IMG/VR virus record: IMGVR_UViG_3300028388_001432
Coordinates: 1-31,420 of that record
Origin: a virus
Direction: 5' to 3' (one strand)
Length of the DNA stretch: 31,420 nucleotides
Position 1 is the first letter of the stretch. Each line of letters begins with the position of its first letter. Made by a program: the position numbers and the translations under genes. Shown in pieces: positions 11,605 to 18,491 of this stretch. The notes under the pieces are model-generated. The model was given only the letters and a program-made list of their open reading frames with translations. It did not search any database and had not been told where the DNA came from.

Positions 11605-12513
11605 ATGTCCGACGTAATGCGCGATTACCTCAACGAGGTAGGTAAGTATCCGCTGCTCACCACAGACCAAGAGATCAAGCTATCGAGGCGCGTCAAGCGT
11701 TGGCAGGAGCTTCGTGATAAACCAAATCCGACCAATATCGAACGCCGTGAGATTAGGTCTGGGCTGCGCGCGCGTGAAGAACTTGTCAAATGCAACCTCA
11801 GGCTTGTGGTGCATGTAAGCCGCAGGTTTGCTTCAAGAATTCGTGGTGCTGGCATGGATCACATGGACTTGATCCAAGAAGGCACGGTCGGATTGCAACG
11901 CGCAGCGGAACTGTTTGATGGCACCAAGGGCTACAAATTCAGTACCTATGCGTATTGGTGGATCCGGCAAGCGATGAATCGCGGGCTTGAGTCTTATGAC
12001 CGTGTTGTAAGAATACCGACCAACGCATTGGAGAAAGTTAATCGCGCATTCAAGATCAAAAACGAATACAGGCAGGCTCATGGTGTACTGCCAACGCTGG
12101 ATCAAGTGGCCGAGATCATGGGCATGAAGTCAAGTGATCTGCGGATGATAATGGAACGCTCAACAATGCACACCAGCCTTGACGTACTTGCTAAAGAAGA
12201 TGGCTCGCCGTTGGTTGACATGTTATCCAATAGTGAGGATTTGTACGATGATGTCAATGCTAAAGAGCGTCACGCTGAGTTTTATTTTGCTTATAACCAA
12301 CTAGATGACTTCGATCGAGACATCATCGCAAAGCATTTCGGGCTGTTTAACAATGAACCGACGACATTGCTTAAGATCGCTCAGCATCACAATGTATCGC
12401 GTGAACGCATCAGGCAACGCCGCGATCGCGCATTGATCAAGATCAGACGCGCATTAGGCAAAACAGCTACGTTTGATTGTCAAGGCACGCTGCCATTGCT
12501 TCAAGTTCAATGA
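11605..12513 (+). CDS. RNA polymerase sigma-70 factor, cyanobacterial-like
   Basis: A 302-residue sigma factor with the order of primary-type (SigA-like) factors but no long region 1.1. Region 1.2 is VMRDYLNEVGKYPLLTTDQE. Region 2 runs from NLRLVVHVSRRFASRIRG through DLIQEGTVGLQRAAELFD and FSTYAYWWIRQAMNRG (polymerase binding, -10 recognition). Region 3 follows VVRIPTNALEKV. Region 4 ends with LLKIAQHHNVSRERIRQRRDRAL (-35 helix-turn-helix). ATG 11605 follows a CACCACCACCCACTG leader. It would bind host core polymerase and direct it to particular promoters, probably phage ones. It is among the last rightward genes, a logical place for an early-to-late switch. A cellular sigma gene next to prophage DNA is unlikely given the neighbours. 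Confidence 0.93.
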   Translation: MSDVMRDYLNEVGKYPLLTTDQEIKLSRRVKRWQELRDKPNPTNIERREIRSGLRAREELVKCNLRLVVHVSRRFASRIRGAGMDHMDLIQEGTVGLQRAAELFDGTKGYKFSTYAYWWIRQAMNRGLESYDRVVRIPTNALEKVNRAFKIKNEYRQAHGVLPTLDQVAEIMGMKSSDLRMIMERSTMHTSLDVLAKEDGSPLVDMLSNSEDLYDDVNAKERHAEFYFAYNQLDDFDRDIIAKHFGLFNNEPTTLLKIAQHHNVSRERIRQRRDRALIKIRRALGKTATFDCQGTLPLLQVQ

Positions 12514-12691
12514 TCCGGCCAGTGGCTTGCTTCAGTAGCTTTTGCTGCATGTGGTTTTGACGGATCAGGCTTGAGCACAACTGCCGGATTTGATCGCTGC
12601 TGCCTTGATGCAACGGCGTCCGTGCATGTTTCTCTAGAGTGAGTTGCTCCTCAACCGGGAGTTCAACGATCATCCATTGCGCCCAACCCAT
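12467..12691 (-). CDS. Hypothetical helical protein (74 aa), end of late unit
   Basis: Seventy-four residues, mostly amphipathic helix: IVELPVEEQLTLEKHARTPL, then IRQLCSSLIRQNHMQQKLLK and GRIIELEAM. I do not recognise it, but the sequence reads like a real coiled-coil protein. A perfect GGAGG lies four bases before the start codon on this strand. Its 3' end overlaps the last 47 bp of the sigma gene tail to tail. Its start codon shares the CATG tetramer at 12689-12692 with a rightward gene. Confidence 0.65.
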   Translation of the reverse strand: MGWAQWMIVELPVEEQLTLEKHARTPLHQGSSDQIRQLCSSLIRQNHMQQKLLKQATGRIIELEAMAACLDNQT

Positions 12692-12839
12692 GAAACCTCC
12701 ATCGATCGAAAAAGTAGGTGACGTATGGCGCGTCACCTATGCTGGCATGATAAAGGAGCACCGCCAAGAATGGCAGGCTCGTGTATTTTACGAGCAAGCA
12801 ATTCAGCTTTACTCTGAACGCATGAGGCGTGTGTTCTAA
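12690..12839 (+). CDS. Hypothetical small protein (49 aa), nested between leftward genes
   Basis: Forty-nine residues: KPPSIEKVGDVWRVTYAGMI, then KEHRQEWQARVFYEQAIQLY. It looks like a real beta-hairpin plus helix, and I do not recognise the family. The start codon overlaps the opposite-strand gene's start (CATG) and its TAA overlaps the stop of the dcd-like gene (CTAA, 12836-12839). It exactly fills the gap between two leftward genes. No independent promoter is seen. Confidence 0.5.
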   Translation: MKPPSIEKVGDVWRVTYAGMIKEHRQEWQARVFYEQAIQLYSERMRRVF

Positions 12840-13351
12840 CCCTTACTTCCGGCCACCTTAACGTCTCTGTTATATCTACCAGTCTCAGAGTAGTCCCGCA
12901 GTGGTGATGCGCACATTCTGTGAAACACCATCTGGCCAATCTTCAGGCCAGGGTATAGCGGCAAATCGTGAAATCTGCGTGCATTCTTGAGTTCAAGCGT
13001 GAGCTTGCTTCCATGCCAACCTGGATCGCAGAATCCAGCAAGCATGTGCTCGTAACCTTCGCGTGCGCGGCTTGATTTCAATACAAATTGACCAGCAATA
13101 AATCTTGGCAGATTGAATGTTTCCAGCGTTTCAGCCAAACAGAACTCATTCGGTAGCAACCAGTAAGGATGTTCTGCTGTGCGCTTGCTGATGTCAATCT
13201 CGATCAGTTCGCGTTCATCGGCAACCTCAATCATCAGGTGATTGCCGAGTCTTACATCGATACTGGCTGGGTTTACAAGTTTAAGGTCAAACGGTTCAAC
13301 CATCGCACCTTGTTCTGAGTGCGAACGGATCTGCCAATCGCTAAGAATCAA
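12836..13351 (-). CDS. dcd: dCTP deaminase / dUTPase family protein
   Basis: 171 residues of the trimeric dCTP deaminase-dUTPase fold. The N-terminus MILSDWQI is the family's usual opening, which supports the TTG start codon at 13351. Further marks are PASIDVRLGNHL (28-39), FVLKSSRAREGY (89-100) and AGFCDPGWHGSKLTLELKN, with the catalytic-type Glu at about 120, then PGLKIGQMVFHR. The enzyme would turn dCTP into dUTP (or onward to dUMP), supplying the substrate for ThyX. It is a metabolic gene placed at the end of the late unit after the endolysin. Confidence 0.9.
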   Translation of the reverse strand: MILSDWQIRSHSEQGAMVEPFDLKLVNPASIDVRLGNHLMIEVADERELIEIDISKRTAEHPYWLLPNEFCLAETLETFNLPRFIAGQFVLKSSRAREGYEHMLAGFCDPGWHGSKLTLELKNARRFHDLPLYPGLKIGQMVFHRMCASPLRDYSETGRYNRDVKVAGSKG

Positions 13352-13380
13352 GAGTGCGCTGCAACTTTTGACAGGATAGC

Positions 13381-14118
13381 CTAAACACCTAGCACCTTAA
13401 ACGCTCTGGCAGCGTAATCACGTCGATCCTGGGCACCGTTGGGAGGCATCCTGCCGTTGACCCTAGCGCCAACTTGATCAACGCTTGCGCCTTGGCTGAT
13501 CAGGCGCTTCATCTTGTTGTCATGCCACCAAAAGCCTGAGATTGTCCATGGATAAACTTCACTCGTGTAAGTCTTTCCTAGTTGCATTACTTTTGGATCT
13601 GGCTTCCCGATGCTGGCTAGGTAATCACTGAAGCGTTGATGGTTGTATCTTCCAGTCACCTGAATAAAGCCCGTCCCGGCAAACTTGACACCATCGCCCG
13701 GGTGAACATTCCCCAGATCCCTCCGACCCTCGTAGTTGCTGCCGCTGTGAATCTCGACCGCGTAGCGCAACCCGGCTGATTCGTGACCGCATTGGCCAAG
13801 GAAGTGCGCCAGCTCGATGCGCGTGTCGATCTTGAACACTTCGCAGCAGCGAGCTAAGTCATCCATCAGATCGTCGGACAGCGACTCCGGCCGACAGAGC
13901 ATGATCTGAGCCAGTTCAGCCTTTGTGATAGGCCACTGCGGCTTCGGCGCCTCGACTGCTGAAGACCACGTTGAGTACCAATCTTGGTCGCGGCTCAGGA
14001 GACCGGGAGCAGCAGCGTTGATGGCCTGCTCTAGCTCATGAATCGCGGCATCCTGATGACCCAACCGCTTGTAGTACTTGAATAGGTCAATCAATCGGAT
14101 CGGGCTTGTCGGGCTCAT
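13381..14118 (-). CDS. GH19-type endolysin
   Basis: A 245-residue protein with a C-terminal glycoside hydrolase 19 (chitinase/lysozyme-like) domain. ELAHFLGQCGHESAG (about 102-116) carries the catalytic Glu. KFAGTGFIQVTGRYNH (145-160) is the typical GRGxIQxTGxxNY segment in varied form, and SGFWWHDNKMKRL follows. The first 45 residues (RLIDLFKYYKRLGHQDAAIH and on) form a helical part that I associate with lysins of cyanobacterial phages, possibly for wall binding. It hydrolyses peptidoglycan for host lysis. ATG 14118 overlaps the previous gene by 32 bp; a longer frame from 14208 is rejected as it reads through that gene. Confidence 0.9.
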   Translation of the reverse strand: MSPTSPIRLIDLFKYYKRLGHQDAAIHELEQAINAAAPGLLSRDQDWYSTWSSAVEAPKPQWPITKAELAQIMLCRPESLSDDLMDDLARCCEVFKIDTRIELAHFLGQCGHESAGLRYAVEIHSGSNYEGRRDLGNVHPGDGVKFAGTGFIQVTGRYNHQRFSDYLASIGKPDPKVMQLGKTYTSEVYPWTISGFWWHDNKMKRLISQGASVDQVGARVNGRMPPNGAQDRRDYAARAFKVLGV

Positions 14119-14272
14119 ACCAAGGCGCTCGGAGGTGCAGGTCATCAAGCCGCACTGGCGGCGGCACTGTAGGCGGCTGACTGCGATGCCAGCTTTTGAT
14201 CTCGGCATCCAGTCTGGGTTTCAAGGTCGCCTCGAATTTGCGGCGGTCGATGGCACGCTGCAGATCCTGCAA
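14087..14272 (-). CDS. Hypothetical small protein (61 aa), uncertain start
   Basis: From TTG 14272 the protein has 61 residues: LQDLQRAIDRRKFEATLKPR, then DAEIKSWHRSQPPTVPPP and APWYEPDKPDPID. The same frame stays open and protein-like for 17 codons upstream (LIPADGRWLWRFDTRSP) to 14323. There a CTG overlaps the stop of the previous gene, with no ATG, GTG or TTG available. The real protein may therefore be about 78 residues with a rare start. The role is unknown; its place between a membrane protein and the endolysin suggests the lysis cassette. Confidence 0.6.
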   Translation of the reverse strand: MQDLQRAIDRRKFEATLKPRLDAEIKSWHRSQPPTVPPPVRLDDLHLRAPWYEPDKPDPID

Positions 14273-14319
14273 CGGTGACCGTGTGTCGAACCGCCACAGC
14301 CAGCGGCCATCAGCGGGGA

Positions 14320-14469
14320 TCAGCCCTTTTTTGCTTTGAGGCTGCGGAGCGCATGGAACACAAGCTGGATCACGCTGTTGTCCTTCAGCGGGCTGAGAGC
14401 GATCAGCTCGGAAGCCGCTGCCACCACGATCCAGAAAGCTGGATGGGCGAGGATTTCTTCGATGTTCAT
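14320..14469 (-). CDS. Small membrane protein (49 aa), lysis cassette
   Basis: Forty-nine residues: NIEEILAHPAFWIVVAAASE, then LIALSPLKDNSVIQLVFHAL and a basic tail ending KAKKG. There is one hydrophobic segment (about 11-25) and a second half-hydrophobic helix. I associate this type with cyanobacterial phages next to lysis genes. A holin or holin-accessory role is plausible but unproven. Confidence 0.7.
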   Translation of the reverse strand: MNIEEILAHPAFWIVVAAASELIALSPLKDNSVIQLVFHALRSLKAKKG

Positions 14470-14495
14470 GAGAATGGATGGCTCATGCCCTGATC

Positions 14496-14741
14496 CTAGC
14501 GCCCCTTGTTTTCTAGAACAGTAATTCGATTACCATGCTCGTTAAGTCTTGAATAAATCGTCCTTCGGTCTTCCTTCATATCTTGGTGCAACTCCTCCAA
14601 TTTTCCAGCAATCGACTCGACTGCTGCGGTCAGGCGGATCACGGCTTCACGTGACTCGCTGGTGCGGCGGGTGAAGCCCGATATGGACATGCCTGCAATG
14701 CCGATGGAGGCACCCAAGATCGCTGCGTAAATTTCGATCAT
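14496..14741 (-). CDS. Holin-like membrane protein with coiled coil (81 aa)
   Basis: Eighty-one residues. One N-terminal membrane segment (IYAAILGASIGIAGMSISGF, about 4-23) is followed by a long charged coiled coil (VIRLTAAVESIAGKLEELHQ and on) ending in NRITVLENKGR. This layout of one membrane helix plus soluble coiled coil is shared with several small phage holin or antiholin-like proteins. The position upstream of the endolysin supports a lysis role. The ATG at 14741 is chosen over a much longer frame that runs antisense-like through the glycine-rich gene. Confidence 0.7.
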   Translation of the reverse strand: MIEIYAAILGASIGIAGMSISGFTRRTSESREAVIRLTAAVESIAGKLEELHQDMKEDRRTIYSRLNEHGNRITVLENKGR

Positions 14742-14787
14742 TGGCGCCTCTGGTGCCTCCTGATTCAGTTTAACTCCGCGCTCGGGG

Positions 14788-15654
14788 TCATACGTCGGCA
14801 GTATTTGTGGATGGGAAAGCGCGACCTGCGCCCCAAATGATGCGGACTGCTCCACCAGCACCATCGGAGCCAGTGCTATCAGCACCACCACCGCCACCGC
14901 CGTAAAGACCGCCAATACCTGCGCCGTTGACATTGCCGGAATCGCTGCCATTTGCACCGCCAGAACCGCCGCCACCGCCTGCGCCTGCATCACCAGTTGC
15001 TGCTGCGCCACTGGATCCTTCGCCGAGGATGCCAACACCACCACCGCCGCCCCCGGCAGTGAATCCATAATCTCCACCACCGCCACCACCGCCCGAGCCC
15101 GCTGTAGGGTCAGTGCTAATTGTTCCGCCATCACCGCCATTGCCGGAGTAGCCGCCTGCGCCGCCACCGCCTCCGCCAACACCGCTAATTGATGCAGTGC
15201 CTGCACCGCCGCCATCACCACCGCCGTCATAGCCAAGCGTGACTCCGCCATCGCCGCCATTGGCGAGAGCGCCAGAGGACAATCCTTCTCCACCTCCACC
15301 ACCGCCAGCCGCGACTAACGATGTCACTCCTCGCTCTACGGCGGATCCACCGCCATTTGCTCCTGCAGCTCCGCTTGATCCGGTGCCACCTGCGCCGACC
15401 AAAATGTCAAGCGTTTCACCTGGAGATACAGCGATGTTGTTTTGGTAGGCCAAGCCACCACCACCACCACCGAGGTCAAAAGCTCCGTCATTACCCGCAC
15501 CGCCACCGCCACCGCCAATGCAGACAGCGCAAATACTGGTCACGCCAAACGGCACAGTCCAAGTGAACGAGCCAGCCGTGGTGAAGGCTACTTGACCAGG
15601 CAATGCAGTTTGACCACCTGCCATGGCCATCAAACCGTGCGCAATGCTTCTCAT
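14788..15654 (-). CDS. Glycine-rich adhesin / tail fibre tip
   Basis: 288 residues. An N-terminal part (QVAFTTAGSFTWTVPFGVTS) is followed by some 200 residues dominated by poly-glycine runs separated by short turns, closing with GGAVRIIWGAGRAF. The start and end match glycine-rich adhesins that form polyglycine-II-like bundles at phage fibre tips, as in T-even gp38-type adhesins. The variable turns between Gly runs would contact the host receptor. It follows the large fibre gene by 3 bp, as expected for a fibre-tip protein. Confidence 0.82.
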   Translation of the reverse strand: MRSIAHGLMAMAGGQTALPGQVAFTTAGSFTWTVPFGVTSICAVCIGGGGGGAGNDGAFDLGGGGGGLAYQNNIAVSPGETLDILVGAGGTGSSGAAGANGGGSAVERGVTSLVAAGGGGGGEGLSSGALANGGDGGVTLGYDGGGDGGGAGTASISGVGGGGGGAGGYSGNGGDGGTISTDPTAGSGGGGGGGDYGFTAGGGGGGVGILGEGSSGAAATGDAGAGGGGGSGGANGSDSGNVNGAGIGGLYGGGGGGADSTGSDGAGGAVRIIWGAGRAFPSTNTADV

Positions 15655-15657
15655 GAC

Positions 15658-17349
15658 TCAATCCACGTAATCAACAAGTGCAGCACCACGCCAGCGTGTT
15701 CCGCCATCTTTAGTGACAAACATGAACAGGTGCGTTTTGCCGGTGGTCAGTGTAGGCGCTACGTCAAACGGCCATTTCACCGATGCTGGCCAGGTGATTG
15801 TTCCGCTGGTGTGCGTCACTTCAAGCGTGAAGGCATAGGCGCGACCAGATGCTGGTGGGTTACTGAAAGTGAATGTACTGTTAGCGGCAATGGTTTTTGT
15901 AAAGTAGTTCCCTAGTGAGCAGTCAATATCAAGCGCAGCGACGGCAATCTCGTCCTCGGTGTAAGGGCCATCGTTGGCGATGCCGCTGTCAAATGTCTGC
16001 AGCGCGGTAAACGATTGCGCTGTGTCGAGTTTGGCGGTGTCGGCGTCGTATGCCTGGACATCTGTGCCGATGACAAGGCCAAGCGTTGCGCGTTGAGTTG
16101 CAGCATCGGCATCGTCAAGCAAAGCGCGACCCGCTGCGGTGCAGTCAATCTCCTCGATCGGACCAGCGCCAGCAGTGCTACGCCCCAGCAGCTTGTCGGT
16201 GGCGCTCACGTTGGCGAGCTTGCTGAACGCAATGTCGGCGCTGGCATTGACATCCGCATTGACGATCACACCTGATGCGATCGAAGTGGCGATGCTTGCG
16301 CCACTGGTCAAATCGCTGCTGACTGTACCAGTGACATCTCCGGTAACAGCGAATGTGCGGGTGCTGCTAAGCGCTGTAGCGGTATCGGCGTTGCCAGTTA
16401 GATCAGCAGTGATCGTCCCAGCGCTGAAATCACCGGATGCGTCACGGGCGACAATCGCGCTTGCGGTGTTGGCATCGGTTGCAGTGGTGGCGCTGTTGCT
16501 GACTTTGCCTGCGGTGCTGATTGTGTCGAGGTAGGTGTCAACAATGGCGCTGCCTTCCCACGTACCAGTGCCGATGGTGCCGACGCTGGTCAGGCTTGAA
16601 TTGACGACACCACTGCCAAGGGTGGTGCCACTCAGTACCTCTGTGTCATTGATGCGGTAGCTTTTGCCGCTGGCCAGATCGATGTTCTCGCTACTGGTCC
16701 AGCTATCAGTGGCATCAAGCCAGTTGAAGGTTTTATCAGTTGCGCCTTTTAGCGTGATGCCACCAGTATTGGCGGTGGTGTCTGTTGGGGTGTTGACATT
16801 GCCGAGGACGACGTTGCGATCTTCGACATCAAGCGTTGTGGTGTTGATGATCGTTTGGGTGCCATTGACCGTCAGGTTTCCGGTGACGGTCGCGTTACCA
16901 GTGACGCTTAAGTTTGGAACGGTAAATGGATCAGCGGCAAGCGCAGTGCTGATGTCAGCGGTGATTCGGCTGGCAAGCTGGGCAGCATCAACTACTTTCC
17001 CTGACGTGCCATTGGTGATGTCTGCGCTGGTAGCAAGCCTGACGGTGCCGTAAGCGCTGGTCGTTGCAATGGACACTGCTGTGGCAGCTTGCCATGAGCT
17101 GCCGTCATACACCTTAAAGATCGGTGTGCTTGATGTGTCAAGCCACGGATCGCCTTTGGTTGGACTGCTTGGTGCTGACGTTCCAACCCATACGCCAGTG
17201 ACTTTGCGGATGTTGCCGGCGGTGTCCTTACACGTAAGGAATGGACCGTCAGCGTGGTAGTTGAGCGCGATCTCGCCCAGGGCAAGGTCACTGGGAAAAG
17301 GCTGCTTTTGCGAGACAGCGCTTTTCTTGAGTTCAATCTGCAGGGACAT
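15658..17349 (-). CDS. Tail fibre protein (563 aa)
   Basis: 563 residues, rich in Thr, Ser, Ala and Gly. The N-terminus (LQIELKKSAVSQKQPFPSDL, then ALGEIALNYHADGPFL) is of the kind that opens many phage fibre proteins. A WVGTSAPSSPTKGDPWLDT segment follows (about 54-72), then ATVTGNLTVNGTQTIINTTT, a motif familiar from cyanophage fibre proteins. The long middle (GDVTGTVSSDLTSGA and similar) is beta-helical in character. The C-terminus (TSGTITWPASVKWPF) resembles a head domain. It probably forms a trimeric fibre with the glycine-rich protein downstream. Confidence 0.85.
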   Translation of the reverse strand: MSLQIELKKSAVSQKQPFPSDLALGEIALNYHADGPFLTCKDTAGNIRKVTGVWVGTSAPSSPTKGDPWLDTSSTPIFKVYDGSSWQAATAVSIATTSAYGTVRLATSADITNGTSGKVVDAAQLASRITADISTALAADPFTVPNLSVTGNATVTGNLTVNGTQTIINTTTLDVEDRNVVLGNVNTPTDTTANTGGITLKGATDKTFNWLDATDSWTSSENIDLASGKSYRINDTEVLSGTTLGSGVVNSSLTSVGTIGTGTWEGSAIVDTYLDTISTAGKVSNSATTATDANTASAIVARDASGDFSAGTITADLTGNADTATALSSTRTFAVTGDVTGTVSSDLTSGASIATSIASGVIVNADVNASADIAFSKLANVSATDKLLGRSTAGAGPIEEIDCTAAGRALLDDADAATQRATLGLVIGTDVQAYDADTAKLDTAQSFTALQTFDSGIANDGPYTEDEIAVAALDIDCSLGNYFTKTIAANSTFTFSNPPASGRAYAFTLEVTHTSGTITWPASVKWPFDVAPTLTTGKTHLFMFVTKDGGTRWRGAALVDYVD

Positions 17350-17395
17350 GGCTATCGAGCCGAGTGATCACCGAGCATGGGCCGGTGCTTACAGT

Positions 17396-18490
17396 CTAAA
17401 AGGATGTGTCATACAAGTACTTGCCGAGCACACGTCCTAGCGCCCAGAAGGTGACGGGGAAATTGCCTGATGTGGCGCGAAGCCCAAGGACAGCGCCGTT
17501 GCTTCGTTTTGCGTAGTAATAGGTGTTTGTTGACCCTGCTGTGCCAGGCGCATCTGGCGTCATACGCGTCAAGGTCTCGACAGGTACGCCACCAACGAAG
17601 TAAGTTGTTTCTTTACTTGTTATGTTGCCGCGTGGAGCGTAAATAATTGTGCAAAGTGTCTGAGAAGGAAAGACAACACCGGCTGGGTCGTATGTGGAAT
17701 CTGGAATCAAGCCAGCGTCAACATGTTCATTTTTGATCGTGCATCCAATGTTGTCTGCTTGGGCATCAATAAATACAAGAATCTGATTAAAAGCGGGGTC
17801 ATCAATTGCGTCTGAAAGTTCGTTGCGTTTTGTGTTGTTGCCACCACTAGTGCTTGGCCCTTGATTGTCCAGGTTGTAATCAACGCCAGGAGCACCGTTT
17901 CCGATGCCGTAGGTGCCAGAAATTGCGATGTCAGCACTGGTTTCTTCCGTAGATTCGCTGATAATAATCCCACGGATGTTTTGCCCGGATCCAGTGCGAT
18001 AAGAGCCGTCAACGACAGGGCCAGTCAGCGGTGTTGAGCTTGTCCATGAATCAGTAGTGCGCGGCCAGTTCGTTGCAGGATCTGCGACCAGTGTCGGCAG
18101 CGAGCGATTGCCGGTCATGATGTTATAAATAGCGCCAGTCTCGTCTTCGTCGCTGGTGCCATTGAAAGCTATGTTACGAGAATCTTGCCACTCCAAACCT
18201 GCTTCATCTAGTTCAGAAGCGTCAATCCAGACACGCGCCTCATTGTCAAGCAGCGTGTGCATCAAAAACTCAAACGATGTGATTGAATAGCGATTCTCAT
18301 CTGCGCCAACACCAATGCTTTCTACAGCAAGCTCTGCCTCCATTTCTTTGATGTTGTCAACATTACGGAAGGCATCGATAAATGCTTGGTTTGACACCGA
18401 ATGGTCATAGGTGATCGTCACGTCCACCGCAGCAGGGCGGCGCGTCTGCGCTTTGGCGCCGAAGAAAATTGGTACGGAATTGCCTGCCAT
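17396..18490 (-). CDS. Putative structural protein (364 aa)
   Basis: 364 residues with no family I can name. It begins AGNSVPIFFGAKAQTRRPAA and contains a long acidic middle, then a beta-rich C-terminal third with TYFVGGVPVETLTRM and YYYAKRSNGAVLGLRATSG. It sits between two large fibre-type genes, its start two bases from the stop before it, so a virion role, perhaps a fibre connector or receptor-binding accessory, is likely by context only. Confidence 0.6.
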   Translation of the reverse strand: MAGNSVPIFFGAKAQTRRPAAVDVTITYDHSVSNQAFIDAFRNVDNIKEMEAELAVESIGVGADENRYSITSFEFLMHTLLDNEARVWIDASELDEAGLEWQDSRNIAFNGTSDEDETGAIYNIMTGNRSLPTLVADPATNWPRTTDSWTSSTPLTGPVVDGSYRTGSGQNIRGIIISESTEETSADIAISGTYGIGNGAPGVDYNLDNQGPSTSGGNNTKRNELSDAIDDPAFNQILVFIDAQADNIGCTIKNEHVDAGLIPDSTYDPAGVVFPSQTLCTIIYAPRGNITSKETTYFVGGVPVETLTRMTPDAPGTAGSTNTYYYAKRSNGAVLGLRATSGNFPVTFWALGRVLGKYLYDTSF

Positions 18491-18491
18491 G

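Noticed and set aside
14742-15302. Upstream extension of the small membrane protein frame (to 15302, minus)
   Set aside because: The Ala/Val-rich translation is an out-of-frame reading of the glycine-rich gene. The real start is ATG 14741.
16015-17053. Several plus-strand frames rich in Val, Ala and Leu
   Set aside because: They are antisense to the tail fibre gene; repetitive Thr/Ala codons there create open frames on the other strand.
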